A stretch of 7,515 nt of DNA from an uncultured Collinsella sp. (GTDB lineage Bacteria; Actinomycetota; Coriobacteriia; Coriobacteriales; Coriobacteriaceae). A program made the translations under genes and the position numbers. The stretch spans positions 1-7,515 of the forward strand of contig USHZ01000098.1 of the NCBI GenBank assembly GCA_900554595.1. Reading direction: 5' to 3'. Every line of letters begins with the position of its first letter. Position 1 is the first letter of the stretch. A model generated the notes under the pieces. That model was not told the DNA's origin. It did not search any database and was given only the letters and a program-made list of their open reading frames with translations. This document shows positions 1-6,141 of the stretch, piece after piece.

Positions 1-31
1 TCTCGGAAGGCACGTGCAGACCTTTCGTCAT
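1..31 (-). CDS. 5' end of a minus-strand gene, cut by the window edge
   Basis: Read on the minus strand, an ATG at 31-29 opens a frame that stays open to the window edge and gives MTKGLHVPSE. An AGGAGG ribosome-binding sequence lies at plus positions 34-39, only two bases before the ATG. That is tight, but the stretch is purine-rich and an AAGG further upstream could also serve. A structured leader and a possible promoter lie upstream of it. Only ten residues are visible, so I do not recognise the product. If real, this gene is divergent from ppk1 and the first 580 bases are a shared upstream region. Confidence 0.4.
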   Translation of the reverse strand, partial: MTKGLHVPSE

Positions 32-33
32 GG

Positions 34-119
34 CCTCCTACCTTTCTTTCGGGCCTTACTGGCCGAATGTATCAGCGCCCCTCCGTATGGGACGCTGCTT
101 GCTGACAGCTCTAGTTATA
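34..119 (-). promoter_or_regulatory. Candidate promoter and structured leader of the left-edge gene
   Basis: On the minus strand a TATAAC hexamer (plus 114-119) resembles a -10 box. The sequence 17 bases before it is only a weak -35 match. The leader towards base 31 can fold into a 9-bp hairpin (73-81 with 89-97, 7-base loop). One pair is G-U in minus-strand RNA but a C/A mismatch on the plus strand, which slightly favours a role in minus-strand RNA. A second small hairpin (GGCC at 52-55 region with GGCC at 61-64) sits just before the AGGAGG. I could not match it to a known riboswitch. Confidence 0.28.
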
Positions 120-525
120 TCCAAAAACTACCCGCAATTCCACCTCGCCCCCGAACGGTCAACAAAGTGCGATGAACGGTATATCGCATATGATTCCCCC
201 ATGATGCACTCCGGTTCTCTAAAGCAAGTTTTCAAAGGTAATCGTTCTTTTTTCTAATGAATTAAGCCAGATTGCACAAATATTTTCATGTTTAGGAATT
301 GCATAGCTAGAACTGTTTTCTGCATATATATGTCGTTTGTCCATGATTCAATTTGGATTCGATTATATTCAGCTCGCAATCATTCTTATTCATACATCCT
401 CACCAGTTGAGTATGGATATAGATTGTTTCAAAGCGGATCGGGTAGTTTGTTGCATGCCTTGACAGCGTAAGAAGTAGGTAAAGATACCGTTCGCACAAT
501 ACGTCCGTGCCACAAGTCGACTAAA
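120..525. other. AT-rich intergenic region with no credible gene
   Basis: This stretch, especially about 240-460, is visibly much richer in A and T than the genes around it. I see no reading frame with a ribosome-binding site and typical codon use. It contains a run of six T at 248-253 without a convincing preceding hairpin, a 10-base palindrome CATATATATG at 323-332, and ATTC elements at 346, 357 and 367 spaced 10-11 bases apart. A TTGACA at 460-465 resembles a -35 box, but the best match downstream (GATACC at 484-489) is a weak -10. The region probably carries control sequences for ppk1 and for the divergent gene at the left edge. Confidence 0.55.
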
Positions 526-558
526 TTGAGACAATACTGAATAGTGTTAGGCTACCGT
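526..558 (+). promoter_or_regulatory. Candidate ppk1 promoter
   Basis: TTGAGA at 526-531 is a reasonable -35 match. It is followed after 16 bases by TAGGCT (548-553), and the overlapping TACCGT (553-558) also fits the TANNNT pattern often seen in actinobacterial -10 boxes. Either would start transcription some 15-25 bases before the ppk1 ATG. The upstream TTGACA at 460-465 is an alternative -35 but lacks a good partner. Assigned by eye only. Confidence 0.3.
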
Positions 559-571
559 CCCCTGTAGGGAC
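557..571 (+). promoter_or_regulatory. Hairpin in the ppk1 leader covering a Shine-Dalgarno-like sequence
   Basis: GTCCC (557-561) and GGGAC (567-571) form a perfect 5-bp stem around the loop CTGTA. The AGGGA at 566-570, the best Shine-Dalgarno-like run before ppk1, lies within the 3' arm, 12 bases before the ATG at 583. A GGAC at 577-580 could instead pair with 557-560. The hairpin could limit translation initiation, but this is inference from base pairing. Confidence 0.35.
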
Positions 572-582
572 TGAACGGACAG

Positions 583-2979
583 ATGCATATGCCGAGCAAA
601 ATCGAAAAAAAGCAAGCCGCCGCAAAGCTGCGCAAACCTCCGCGCGACTTCTCGTACACGCAGAACCGAGAGCTCAGCTGGCTGCGCTTTGACAACCGTG
701 TGCTCGACGAGGCTTTTGATGAGTCCGTGCCGCTGTTCGAGCGCCTTAAGTTCGTCTCGATCTTCGAGTCAAACCTCGACGAGTTCCTGATGGTGCGCGT
801 GGGTGGCCTGTCCGACCTGGCCGAGCTCAAAAAACAACCTGTCGACAACAAGAGCAATATGACCGCCTCGGAGCAGGTCGAAGCTGTCATGGCAGAGCTG
901 CCCGGGCTCCTTACCCGTTGGGAGTCCATCTTTAAGAGCATCGAAGGCAAGCTCGACACCCTGGGCGTTCACCGCGCGCGTGTCGATTCGCTTACGCCCG
1001 AGGAGCGCACCTTTGTCACCCGTTACTTCCAGGCCTACGTGTCGCCGGTCATCTCACCGCTGGTGATCGACCCGCGCCACCCCTTCCCCAACCTGCGCAA
1101 CGGCGCACTCTACCTGGCCTGCGGCCTGGACAGCGTCACCGACGAGGAAAGTCTGCTGGGCCTGATCGAGATTCCCGCCTCGATGAACCGCGTGGTCGAG
1201 ATCCCCTCGCCCACCGGCACCTACTCCTACATCTTGCTCGAGGACGTCATCCTCGCCTGCCTGGACAGCTGCTTTGGCTCCTATAAGCCGCTCGACCGCG
1301 CGCTCATCCGCGTCACCCGCAACGCCGACATCGATCCGGACGGTGAGGGCGTCGAGGAGGAAGAGGACTACCGCCAGCATATGAAGCGCATCCTCAAGAA
1401 GCGCCTGCGCCTGCAGCCGGTAGTGCTCGCCGTCTCGGGCTCACTCGAAAAAGCAACGCTCAAGACTATCCGCAAGGCGCTCGAGCTCTCGCGTCGCTCG
1501 GTCTTCACCTGCGATATCCCGCTCGACCTGGGGTATGTCTTTGGCATTGAGGGCAAGATTCCCGAACACCTGCGCAACGAGCTGCTCTTTACGCCGTTTA
1601 AGCCGCAGCCCAACCCCACCATCGACATGTCCCGTTCCATCCGCGAGCAGGTGCTGCAGCACGACAAGCTGCTCTTTTATCCCTATGAGGCCATGAACCC
1701 CTTCCTGGATCTGGTGCACGAGGCCGCCTACGACCCCGAGTGCATCTCGCTGCGCATCACGCTCTACCGCGTGGCCAAGCAGAGCCGCCTGTGCGAGTCG
1801 CTGATCGATGCCGCCGAGAACGGCAAAGAGGTCACAGTGCTCATGGAGCTCCGCGCCCGCTTCGACGAGCAGAACAACATCGAGTGGGCCGAGCGTCTGG
1901 AAGAGGCAGGCTGCACCGTCATCTACGGCTCCGAGGGCTTTAAGTGCCACTCCAAGATCTGCCAGCTCACCTATCGCGAGGGCATGGCGCTTACACGCCT
2001 GACGCTGTTGGGCACCGGCAACTTTAACGAGAAGACGGCCAAACTCTACAGCGACTTTATGCTCATGACCGCCCATCCCGGCATCGGCGAGGACGCCAAC
2101 TTGTTCTTCCGCAACCTATCGCTGGGCAACCTGCGCGGCGATTACCGCTTCCTGGGCGTGGCGCCCGTGGGCCTCAAGCCGCTCATCATGCGCGGCCTGG
2201 ATCGCGAGATCCAGCGCGCCCTCGCTGGCGAGCCCGCCCGTGTGTTCTTTAAGCTCAACTCGCTCACCGACCGTGAGGTCATCGACAAGATCGCCGAGGC
2301 GTCGTGCGCAGGAGTCCGCGTGGACATGATCATCCGCGGCATCTCGTGCCTCAAGCCGGGCGTTCCGGGCAAGACCGAGAACGTGCATGTCCGTTCTATC
2401 GTCGGACGCTTTTTGGAGCATGCGCGCGTTTACGCCTTTGGCGTGGACTCGGACATGATCTATCTGAGCTCGGCCGACATGATGACGCGCAACACTGAGC
2501 ACCGCGTGGAGATCGCCTTCCCCGTGCTCGACCCCACCTGCCGCGCCCTGGTGCACGAGTACATGGGCATGCAGCTGCGCGACAACGTGAAGGCCCGCAG
2601 CCTCACGAGCGACGGCACTTGGGTCCCCGTGGAGCGTGCAGAGGGCGAGAAACCCTTCAACTCGCAGGAAGCCCTGCTGGAGCGTGCCTATCGCAACGCC
2701 GAGCCCGCCGTCGAGGTAAAGCCCGCCCCTGCTCCTGAGCCGCAGCCGGCCACACCCGAGGTCCAGAAGGTCCAGGCGACCGTCATTGAGCCCGAGCCTG
2801 CACCTGCACCTCAGCCCGAGCCGCAGGTCACCAAGCCCGCACCCGAGACGAGCGCCCGTCGCGATAAGCCCGCCGGCAAGACCAAGGCCATCGAGCGCCA
2901 TCGCCCCGGTCGCGTGCGCATGGGCCTGGGCTTGATCGGCCTGGGTCTTAAGGCGCTCATTACCGGCAAGACGAAATAG
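583..2979 (+). CDS. ppk1: Polyphosphate kinase 1 with a Pro/Ala/Glu-rich C-terminal extension
   Basis: Ppk1 reversibly transfers the terminal phosphate of ATP to inorganic polyphosphate through a phosphohistidine intermediate. The 798-residue product has the N-terminal family signature NRELSWLRFDNRVLDEA (28-44) and the SNLDEFLMVRVGG segment (63-75). The two phospholipase-D-like catalytic histidines are H456 (GFKCHSK) and H613 (EHARVYAFG). R396 (ITLYRVA) and R426 (ARFDE) match the known Mg/phosphate-binding arginines, and GTGNFNEKTAKLYSDF is at 477-492. The family core ends near residue 705. About 94 more residues follow: a Pro/Ala/Glu/Gln-rich stretch (706-757), a basic segment (759-778), and a short Gly/Leu-rich segment MGLGLIGLGLKALI (780-793). 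The Shine-Dalgarno sequence is weak, and an in-frame ATG at 589 is an equally possible start. The gene appears to be transcribed alone, since a strong terminator follows. Function is certain at family level; the tail's role is unknown. Confidence 0.97.
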   Translation: MHMPSKIEKKQAAAKLRKPPRDFSYTQNRELSWLRFDNRVLDEAFDESVPLFERLKFVSIFESNLDEFLMVRVGGLSDLAELKKQPVDNKSNMTASEQVEAVMAELPGLLTRWESIFKSIEGKLDTLGVHRARVDSLTPEERTFVTRYFQAYVSPVISPLVIDPRHPFPNLRNGALYLACGLDSVTDEESLLGLIEIPASMNRVVEIPSPTGTYSYILLEDVILACLDSCFGSYKPLDRALIRVTRNADIDPDGEGVEEEEDYRQHMKRILKKRLRLQPVVLAVSGSLEKATLKTIRKALELSRRSVFTCDIPLDLGYVFGIEGKIPEHLRNELLFTPFKPQPNPTIDMSRSIREQVLQHDKLLFYPYEAMNPFLDLVHEAAYDPECISLRITLYRVAKQSRLCESLIDAAENGKEVTVLMELRARFDEQNNIEWAERLEEAGCTVIYGSEGFKCHSKICQLTYREGMALTRLTLLGTGNFNEKTAKLYSDFMLMTAHPGIGEDANLFFRNLSLGNLRGDYRFLGVAPVGLKPLIMRGLDREIQRALAGEPARVFFKLNSLTDREVIDKIAEASCAGVRVDMIIRGISCLKPGVPGKTENVHVRSIVGRFLEHARVYAFGVDSDMIYLSSADMMTRNTEHRVEIAFPVLDPTCRALVHEYMGMQLRDNVKARSLTSDGTWVPVERAEGEKPFNSQEALLERAYRNAEPAVEVKPAPAPEPQPATPEVQKVQATVIEPEPAPAPQPEPQVTKPAPETSARRDKPAGKTKAIERHRPGRVRMGLGLIGLGLKALITGKTK

Positions 2980-2981
2980 TC

Positions 2982-3006
2982 GTTTGTAGAAGCAGTTTGT
3001 AGAAGC
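2982..3006 (+). repeat. 12-base tandem duplication after ppk1
   Basis: GTTTGTAGAAGC occurs at 2982-2993 and again at 2995-3006, separated by one A, giving a 13-base period. The second copy runs into the left arm of the ppk1 terminator. It looks like a local duplication, perhaps by replication slippage. Confidence 0.8.
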
Positions 3007-3046
3007 GCCCCGCATTTGAGGAAAGCCTCGGATGCGGGGCGCTTTT
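3005..3046 (+). terminator. Intrinsic terminator of ppk1
   Basis: GCGCCCCGCAT (3005-3015) pairs perfectly with 3032-3042. Two G-U pairs and GAGG/CCTC extend the stem inwards to 17 pairs closed by an AAAG tetraloop. TTTT follows at 3043-3046. The AGAA before the stem could pair with the T run, which would make it partly bidirectional. Confidence 0.92.
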
Positions 3047-3092
3047 CCCTGCTACCATGGTGCGAACAACAACACGAATGACAGGCAGGAAT

Positions 3093-4406
3093 ATGAAGCT
3101 CACTATAGAATCGATGACCTACGGCGCCGACGGGCTGGCGCACGCCGACAACGGCAAGGCCGTCTTTGTGCAGGGTGCCGTGGCAGGCGACACCGTCGAG
3201 GCCGAGGTCGTACAGGACGGCAAGTCATTCATGCGCGCCCGCACCACCGAGATTCTGGAGCCAAGCCCCGATCGCATTCAGCCTCCCTGCCCCTTCGTGA
3301 GCATCTGCGGCGGCTGCTCGTGGGGCAATCTCTCACGCACGGCACAGCTCACCGCCAAGGAGCAAAACCTGCGCTCCACGCTCGAGCGCATCGGCAAGTT
3401 CGCTCCTGAGCTGGCAGATGAGTTGGTACAGCCCATCTGCCACACCAAGGACGACTGGGGCTACCGCAATAAAATCGAGCTCGAACCGACCGTCGTCAAC
3501 GGTCGCGTGCGCCTTGGCATGCACGGTGTCGACCCCAGCAAAATCGTGACCGTCGATATGTGCCCGCTGTTCGATAAGCGCTTCCCGAAGGCGCTCAAAT
3601 CGGTCGTCGGCGCGCTCAACTATCTAAGCGGCAGCCATGACCTGGGCCTCGAACGCGTGGGCATTCGCGCCTCGCGCCGCACCAAGGCGCTCGAGGTCGC
3701 ACTCTGGACGCCCACAGGATCCTTTCCGCGCTCGCAGGTCTCCCGCGTGCTGGCAGACGCCGCTCATCCCACGAGCATCGTGCGCGTGATGAGCAAGGGC
3801 GAAAAGAAGGCCCGCCGTGTCTCCAAAGTCGAGATGCTCGCCGGCGAGGGCTCGTGGACCGAGAACATCGCCGAGGGCCAGATGCGCTTGTCTGCCCCTT
3901 CGTTTTTCCAAGTCAATACCAAGGGCGCCGAGATTTTGATTGAGCTCGTTATGGACGCCCTCGACCCGCAGGAAGACGAGCTAGCCGTGGACCTGTACTG
4001 CGGCGCCGGAACCTTTACCCTGCCGCTCGCCCGCCGCTGCGATTTTGTCGCCGCCGTCGAGGCCTACGGCCCGGCTGTGCGTGACCTGCGTCGCAACCTA
4101 GAGATCAACAAACTCGATAACGTCGACGTCATCGGCGGCGACGCGGTGCGCGAGTTCCCCGACCAAGACGCCGATGTCCTGGTGGTCGATCCGCCGCGTG
4201 CAGGCTTGGCGCCCGAGGCCATCGACCTCATCGCGAGCACGAGTGCCCGCGATGTCGCCTACGTGAGCTGCGACCCGGCAACTCTGGCCCGCGACCTCAA
4301 GCGCTTTGTCGAGGAGGGCACCTTCTCCCCCGTCAAGATCACGCCGGTCGACCTATTCCCGCAAACCTTCCACTGCGAAACCGTCGTCCACCTCAGGCGC
4401 AACTAA
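3093..4406 (+). CDS. rlmD: 23S rRNA (uracil-C5) methyltransferase, TrmA/RlmD family
   Basis: This enzyme methylates C5 of a uridine in 23S rRNA using S-adenosylmethionine. The 437-residue product has an N-terminal TRAM RNA-binding domain (about 1-55). The 4Fe-4S cysteines are C66, C72 and C75 (C-x5-C-x2-C) plus C157 (DMCPLF). They are followed by SFFQVN (270-275), the SAM-binding motif DLYCGAGTF (300-308), VDPPRAGL (365-372), the nucleophile C393 in SCDPATLARD, and E429 in HCETV. I chose the ATG at 3093 because MKLTIESMTYGADG starts exactly at the first TRAM strand and an AGGCAGGA precedes it. The in-frame ATGs at 3057 and 3078 lie almost against the ppk1 terminator with no ribosome-binding site. 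The family is clear. Which uridine is modified (1939, 747 or both, as in Gram-positive RlmCD enzymes) cannot be read from sequence, so the symbol is a best guess. Confidence 0.93.
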   Translation: MKLTIESMTYGADGLAHADNGKAVFVQGAVAGDTVEAEVVQDGKSFMRARTTEILEPSPDRIQPPCPFVSICGGCSWGNLSRTAQLTAKEQNLRSTLERIGKFAPELADELVQPICHTKDDWGYRNKIELEPTVVNGRVRLGMHGVDPSKIVTVDMCPLFDKRFPKALKSVVGALNYLSGSHDLGLERVGIRASRRTKALEVALWTPTGSFPRSQVSRVLADAAHPTSIVRVMSKGEKKARRVSKVEMLAGEGSWTENIAEGQMRLSAPSFFQVNTKGAEILIELVMDALDPQEDELAVDLYCGAGTFTLPLARRCDFVAAVEAYGPAVRDLRRNLEINKLDNVDVIGGDAVREFPDQDADVLVVDPPRAGLAPEAIDLIASTSARDVAYVSCDPATLARDLKRFVEEGTFSPVKITPVDLFPQTFHCETVVHLRRN

Positions 4407-4423
4407 ACTAATCTGTTTTAGGG

Positions 4424-4478
4424 GCCGGGGGTTCAGTAATCATCGAGTGGGAATGACTGCTGAACCCCCGGCTTATTT
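4424..4478 (+). terminator. Long hairpin terminator between convergent genes
   Basis: A perfect 13-bp GC-rich stem joins 4424-4436 to 4460-4472. Inner pairs (T4437-G4459, A4438-T4458, TCAT 4440-4443 with ATGA 4453-4456, one mismatch) lengthen it and leave a 9-base loop. TTATTT follows on the plus strand, so it most likely ends the methyltransferase transcript. Its minus-strand exit reads CCCTAAAACAG with no T run, so it should stop the convergent zinc-ribbon gene less well. Confidence 0.88.
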
Positions 4479-4480
4479 CA

Positions 4481-4774
4481 TTACTCGTGGTTGACCGGAG
4501 CGCCGCAGTTTTGGCAGAAGGATGCGTTTGCTTCCAACATTGAGCCACACTGTGCGCAAAAATGAGCGGGCTCAACTGGCTGAGCATCATCGACCATGGT
4601 TGACACCTGCTGTGCCGGCGGGACCTGCTGTATAGGAGGCATTTGCTGGTATGGATTGGACTGAGGAGGCTGAGGCTTATTCGACGATTCCTTGTTCAAG
4701 ATAACAGCAAAGGCGACAGCCGCAACACCACCAAACACAGCTAGCAAAACGAGAAGATCGAATACACTAATCAT
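4481..4774 (-). CDS. Small membrane-anchored zinc-ribbon protein
   Basis: The 97-residue product has three visible parts. Residues 4-26 are a hydrophobic N-terminal segment (LLVLLAVFGGVAAVAFAVIL) that should be a transmembrane helix or uncleaved signal anchor. Residues 30-70 form a hydrophilic Pro/Gln-rich linker. Residues 71-92 carry two CxxC pairs (C73, C76, C87, C90), spaced as in the double-zinc-ribbon domains found in many small bacterial membrane proteins. The start at 4774 has GAGGAG ten bases upstream (plus 4785-4790), and a TAAAAT (plus 4818-4823) could be its -10 box. It is convergent with the methyltransferase gene and divergent from the DJ-1 gene, so it seems to be a single-gene unit. 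The zinc ribbon probably faces the cytoplasm or binds a partner. No specific function can be assigned. Confidence 0.85.
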   Translation of the reverse strand: MISVFDLLVLLAVFGGVAAVAFAVILNKESSNKPQPPQSNPYQQMPPIQQVPPAQQVSTMVDDAQPVEPAHFCAQCGSMLEANASFCQNCGAPVNHE

Positions 4775-4871
4775 CGCACATCAGCTCCTCATGTAGCGAA
4801 AGATGACGGATGCCAAGATTTTATCGCCGCGCCGCAAGCCCCTCCTAGTGCGCAACACCCATCCACCCTGC

Positions 4872-4901
4872 ATGATTTTCTGGGGCGGTGATCAAAATCA
4901 T
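4872..4901. promoter_or_regulatory. Inverted repeat upstream of the DJ-1/maf promoter, possible operator
   Basis: ATGATTTT (4872-4879) and AAAATCAT (4894-4901) are exact inverted copies with a 14-base spacer, giving two turns of the helix between half-site centres. The pair lies just upstream of the putative -35 box at 4915, between two divergent genes. Both half-sites are followed by a G run (TGGGG at 4881-4885, TTGGGG at 4901-4906). A dimeric regulator binding here is plausible but unproven. Confidence 0.35.
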
Positions 4902-4914
4902 TGGGGAATGGTGC

Positions 4915-4963
4915 GTGGCAAGCGGGGGTCTTCGGGGTATAAGACGGCTAATTGTATGCCGTC
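4915..4963 (+). promoter_or_regulatory. Promoter of the DJ-1/maf operon with an overlapping inverted repeat
   Basis: GTGGCA (4915-4920, four of six consensus -35 bases) is followed by a 17-base spacer and TATAAG (4938-4943, five of six -10 bases). Transcription would start near 4950. An inverted repeat, GACGGC (4943-4948) with GCCGTC (4958-4963) around nine bases, begins at the last base of the -10 box and spans the expected start. It could be an operator or a leader hairpin. Confidence 0.5.
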
Positions 4964-4980
4964 CTATGAAAGGAACCCTT

Positions 4981-5523
4981 ATGCCCAGCGTTGCCGTTCT
5001 TGCCGCCGATGGCTTTGAAACGATTGAATGCCTGACCATGGTCGATGTCATGCGTCGCGGCGGCGTGCGCGCCACGCTCGTCTCGATCATGCCCACGCGC
5101 GAGGTCGTAAGCTCGCTGCAGATTCCCGTAACCTGCGACGCACTCTTTGACGAGATTAACTTTGACGAGTATGACTGCGTCGTGCTGCCCGGCGGTCTGC
5201 CCGGCGCCACCAACCTGCGCGCCGACCAGCGCGTCTGCGACGTAGTCTGCGAGTTCACAGCGACCAAGCATGTTGCCGCCATCTGCGCCGCCCCGTTTAT
5301 CCTGGGCGAGCTTGATCTGCTCGAGGGACGCCACGCCACGTGCTTCCCCGGCTTTGAGAAGAGCTTCCCCGAAGGCGCCTATACCGGCGACAAGGTAACG
5401 CACGACGGCAACATCATCACCGCCAGCGGCATGGCCCAGTCGCTCCCCTTTGCCCTTGAGCTGCTGCGTACGCTCGCCGGCGACAAGGCTGTCGAGAAGG
5501 TTGCCGAGGGCATTCAGCTATGA
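4981..5523 (+). CDS. DJ-1/PfpI (YajL/ThiJ-type) family protein
   Basis: The 180-residue protein is the usual length for a DJ-1 family member. It has the N-terminal SVAVLAADGFETIE strand-turn with E16, which aligns with the conserved Glu18 of human DJ-1, followed by VDVMRRGGV. VVLPGGLPGATNL is at 67-79, and the nucleophile-elbow cysteine is C102 (HVAAICAAPFILGE). The C-terminal part contains THDGNIITASGM (140-151). The position of the DJ-1 histidine (His126) appears to be Phe122 here, so the activity may differ from catalytic members. The start at 4981 has AAAGGA six bases upstream. An upstream in-frame GTG at 4888 lies before the promoter and is rejected. The gene overlaps maf by four bases. 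Members have been linked to oxidative or carbonyl stress, but the deglycase activity proposed for the family is disputed, so I give no specific reaction. Confidence 0.92.
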   Translation: MPSVAVLAADGFETIECLTMVDVMRRGGVRATLVSIMPTREVVSSLQIPVTCDALFDEINFDEYDCVVLPGGLPGATNLRADQRVCDVVCEFTATKHVAAICAAPFILGELDLLEGRHATCFPGFEKSFPEGAYTGDKVTHDGNIITASGMAQSLPFALELLRTLAGDKAVEKVAEGIQL

Positions 5524-6101
5524 TTTTGGCTTCGCAATCACCGCGCCGCATCGAGCTGATGCGCGAAGCGGGCTACGACATCCGCGTCATTCCCGCTGAC
5601 ATCGACGAGACTCCTTTTGATGACGAGGCCCCGCTTACACTTGTCGAGCGCTTAGCTCGCGCTAAGGCTGCCGCCGTTGCCACCGAGCACGCCGATCCCA
5701 GTGAGCTGACCATCGCGGCCGACACCATCGTCACCTTCGATGGCAAGATTTTGGGCAAGCCGGCAAACGAGGACGAAGCCCGCACCATGCTCCACGAGCT
5801 CTCGGGGCACACGCACCAGGTCGCAACCGGCGTCTGCATCGTTAGAGCCGGGGACGCCACAGCCCCGCACGCCGCCGAGAGCCTGTCGTTTGTCGATGTG
5901 ACCGACGTGACGTTCTATGAGCTCACCGACGAGCAGATTGAGCGATACGTCACCTCAGGCGAGCCCATGGACAAAGCCGGCGCCTACGGCATCCAGGGCG
6001 TCGGCGGGCGCATGCTCGTGCATGATATTTCGGGCGACTTCTACAACGTGGTGGGCCTGCCCATCGCACGCGTCGCGCGCGCGATTCAAAAACTATCGTA
6101 A
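5520..6101 (+). CDS. maf: Maf-family nucleotide pyrophosphatase
   Basis: Maf proteins hydrolyse nucleoside triphosphates, including damaged ones, to the monophosphate and pyrophosphate, and are linked to house-cleaning and septum control. The 193-residue product has the complete family signature: LASQSPRR (3-10), DETP (29-32), the catalytic aspartate D68 in AADT, LGKP (78-81), SGHTHQVATGV (95-105) and DKAGAYGIQG (151-160), ending with a VVGLP segment. The GAYGIQG form resembles the YhdE subgroup (dTTP/UTP preference) more than YceF (m7GTP), so I infer that specificity. The ATG overlaps the TGA of the DJ-1 gene as ATGA, with GAGGG nine bases upstream inside that gene, which suggests translational coupling. 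A hairpin terminator follows ten bases after the stop. Confidence 0.95.
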   Translation: MILASQSPRRIELMREAGYDIRVIPADIDETPFDDEAPLTLVERLARAKAAAVATEHADPSELTIAADTIVTFDGKILGKPANEDEARTMLHELSGHTHQVATGVCIVRAGDATAPHAAESLSFVDVTDVTFYELTDEQIERYVTSGEPMDKAGAYGIQGVGGRMLVHDISGDFYNVVGLPIARVARAIQKLS

Positions 6102-6109
6102 TTGCATCT

Positions 6110-6141
6110 GGCGCTGGGTATCCCCCAGCGCCTACAATTTT
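6110..6141 (+). terminator. Intrinsic terminator of the DJ-1/maf operon
   Basis: GGCGCTGGG (6110-6118) and CCCAGCGCC (6124-6132) form a perfect 9-bp stem with a TATCC loop. The tail TACAATTTT is only moderately T-rich, so termination may be partial. It starts nine bases after the maf stop. Confidence 0.8.

Noticed and set aside
73..97. Guanidine-II-type riboswitch, because the hairpin loop contains ACGG
   Set aside because: That class needs two hairpins each with an ACGR loop. The second hairpin here has AGTAA and the stem geometry does not fit.
30..257. Plus-strand open frame of 75 residues at the left end
   Set aside because: No ribosome-binding site, atypical composition for this genome, no recognisable motif, and it overlaps the better-supported minus-strand start at base 31.
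1441..3015. Long minus-strand open frames opposite ppk1 (211 and 299 residues)
   Set aside because: They are antisense shadows of a high-GC gene: low-complexity Leu/Gly/His-rich translations, no ribosome sites, and the plus-strand frame is a clear Ppk1.
3057..3092. Earlier starts for the rRNA methyltransferase at 3057 or 3078
   Set aside because: They lie 10-31 bases after the ppk1 terminator with no Shine-Dalgarno sequence, and the extra residues (MVRTTTRMTGRN) precede the natural start of the TRAM domain.
4888..4980. GTG-initiated N-terminal extension of the DJ-1 protein
   Set aside because: It would start upstream of the promoter at 4915-4943, while the ATG at 4981 has a good AAAGGA and matches the family's N terminus.
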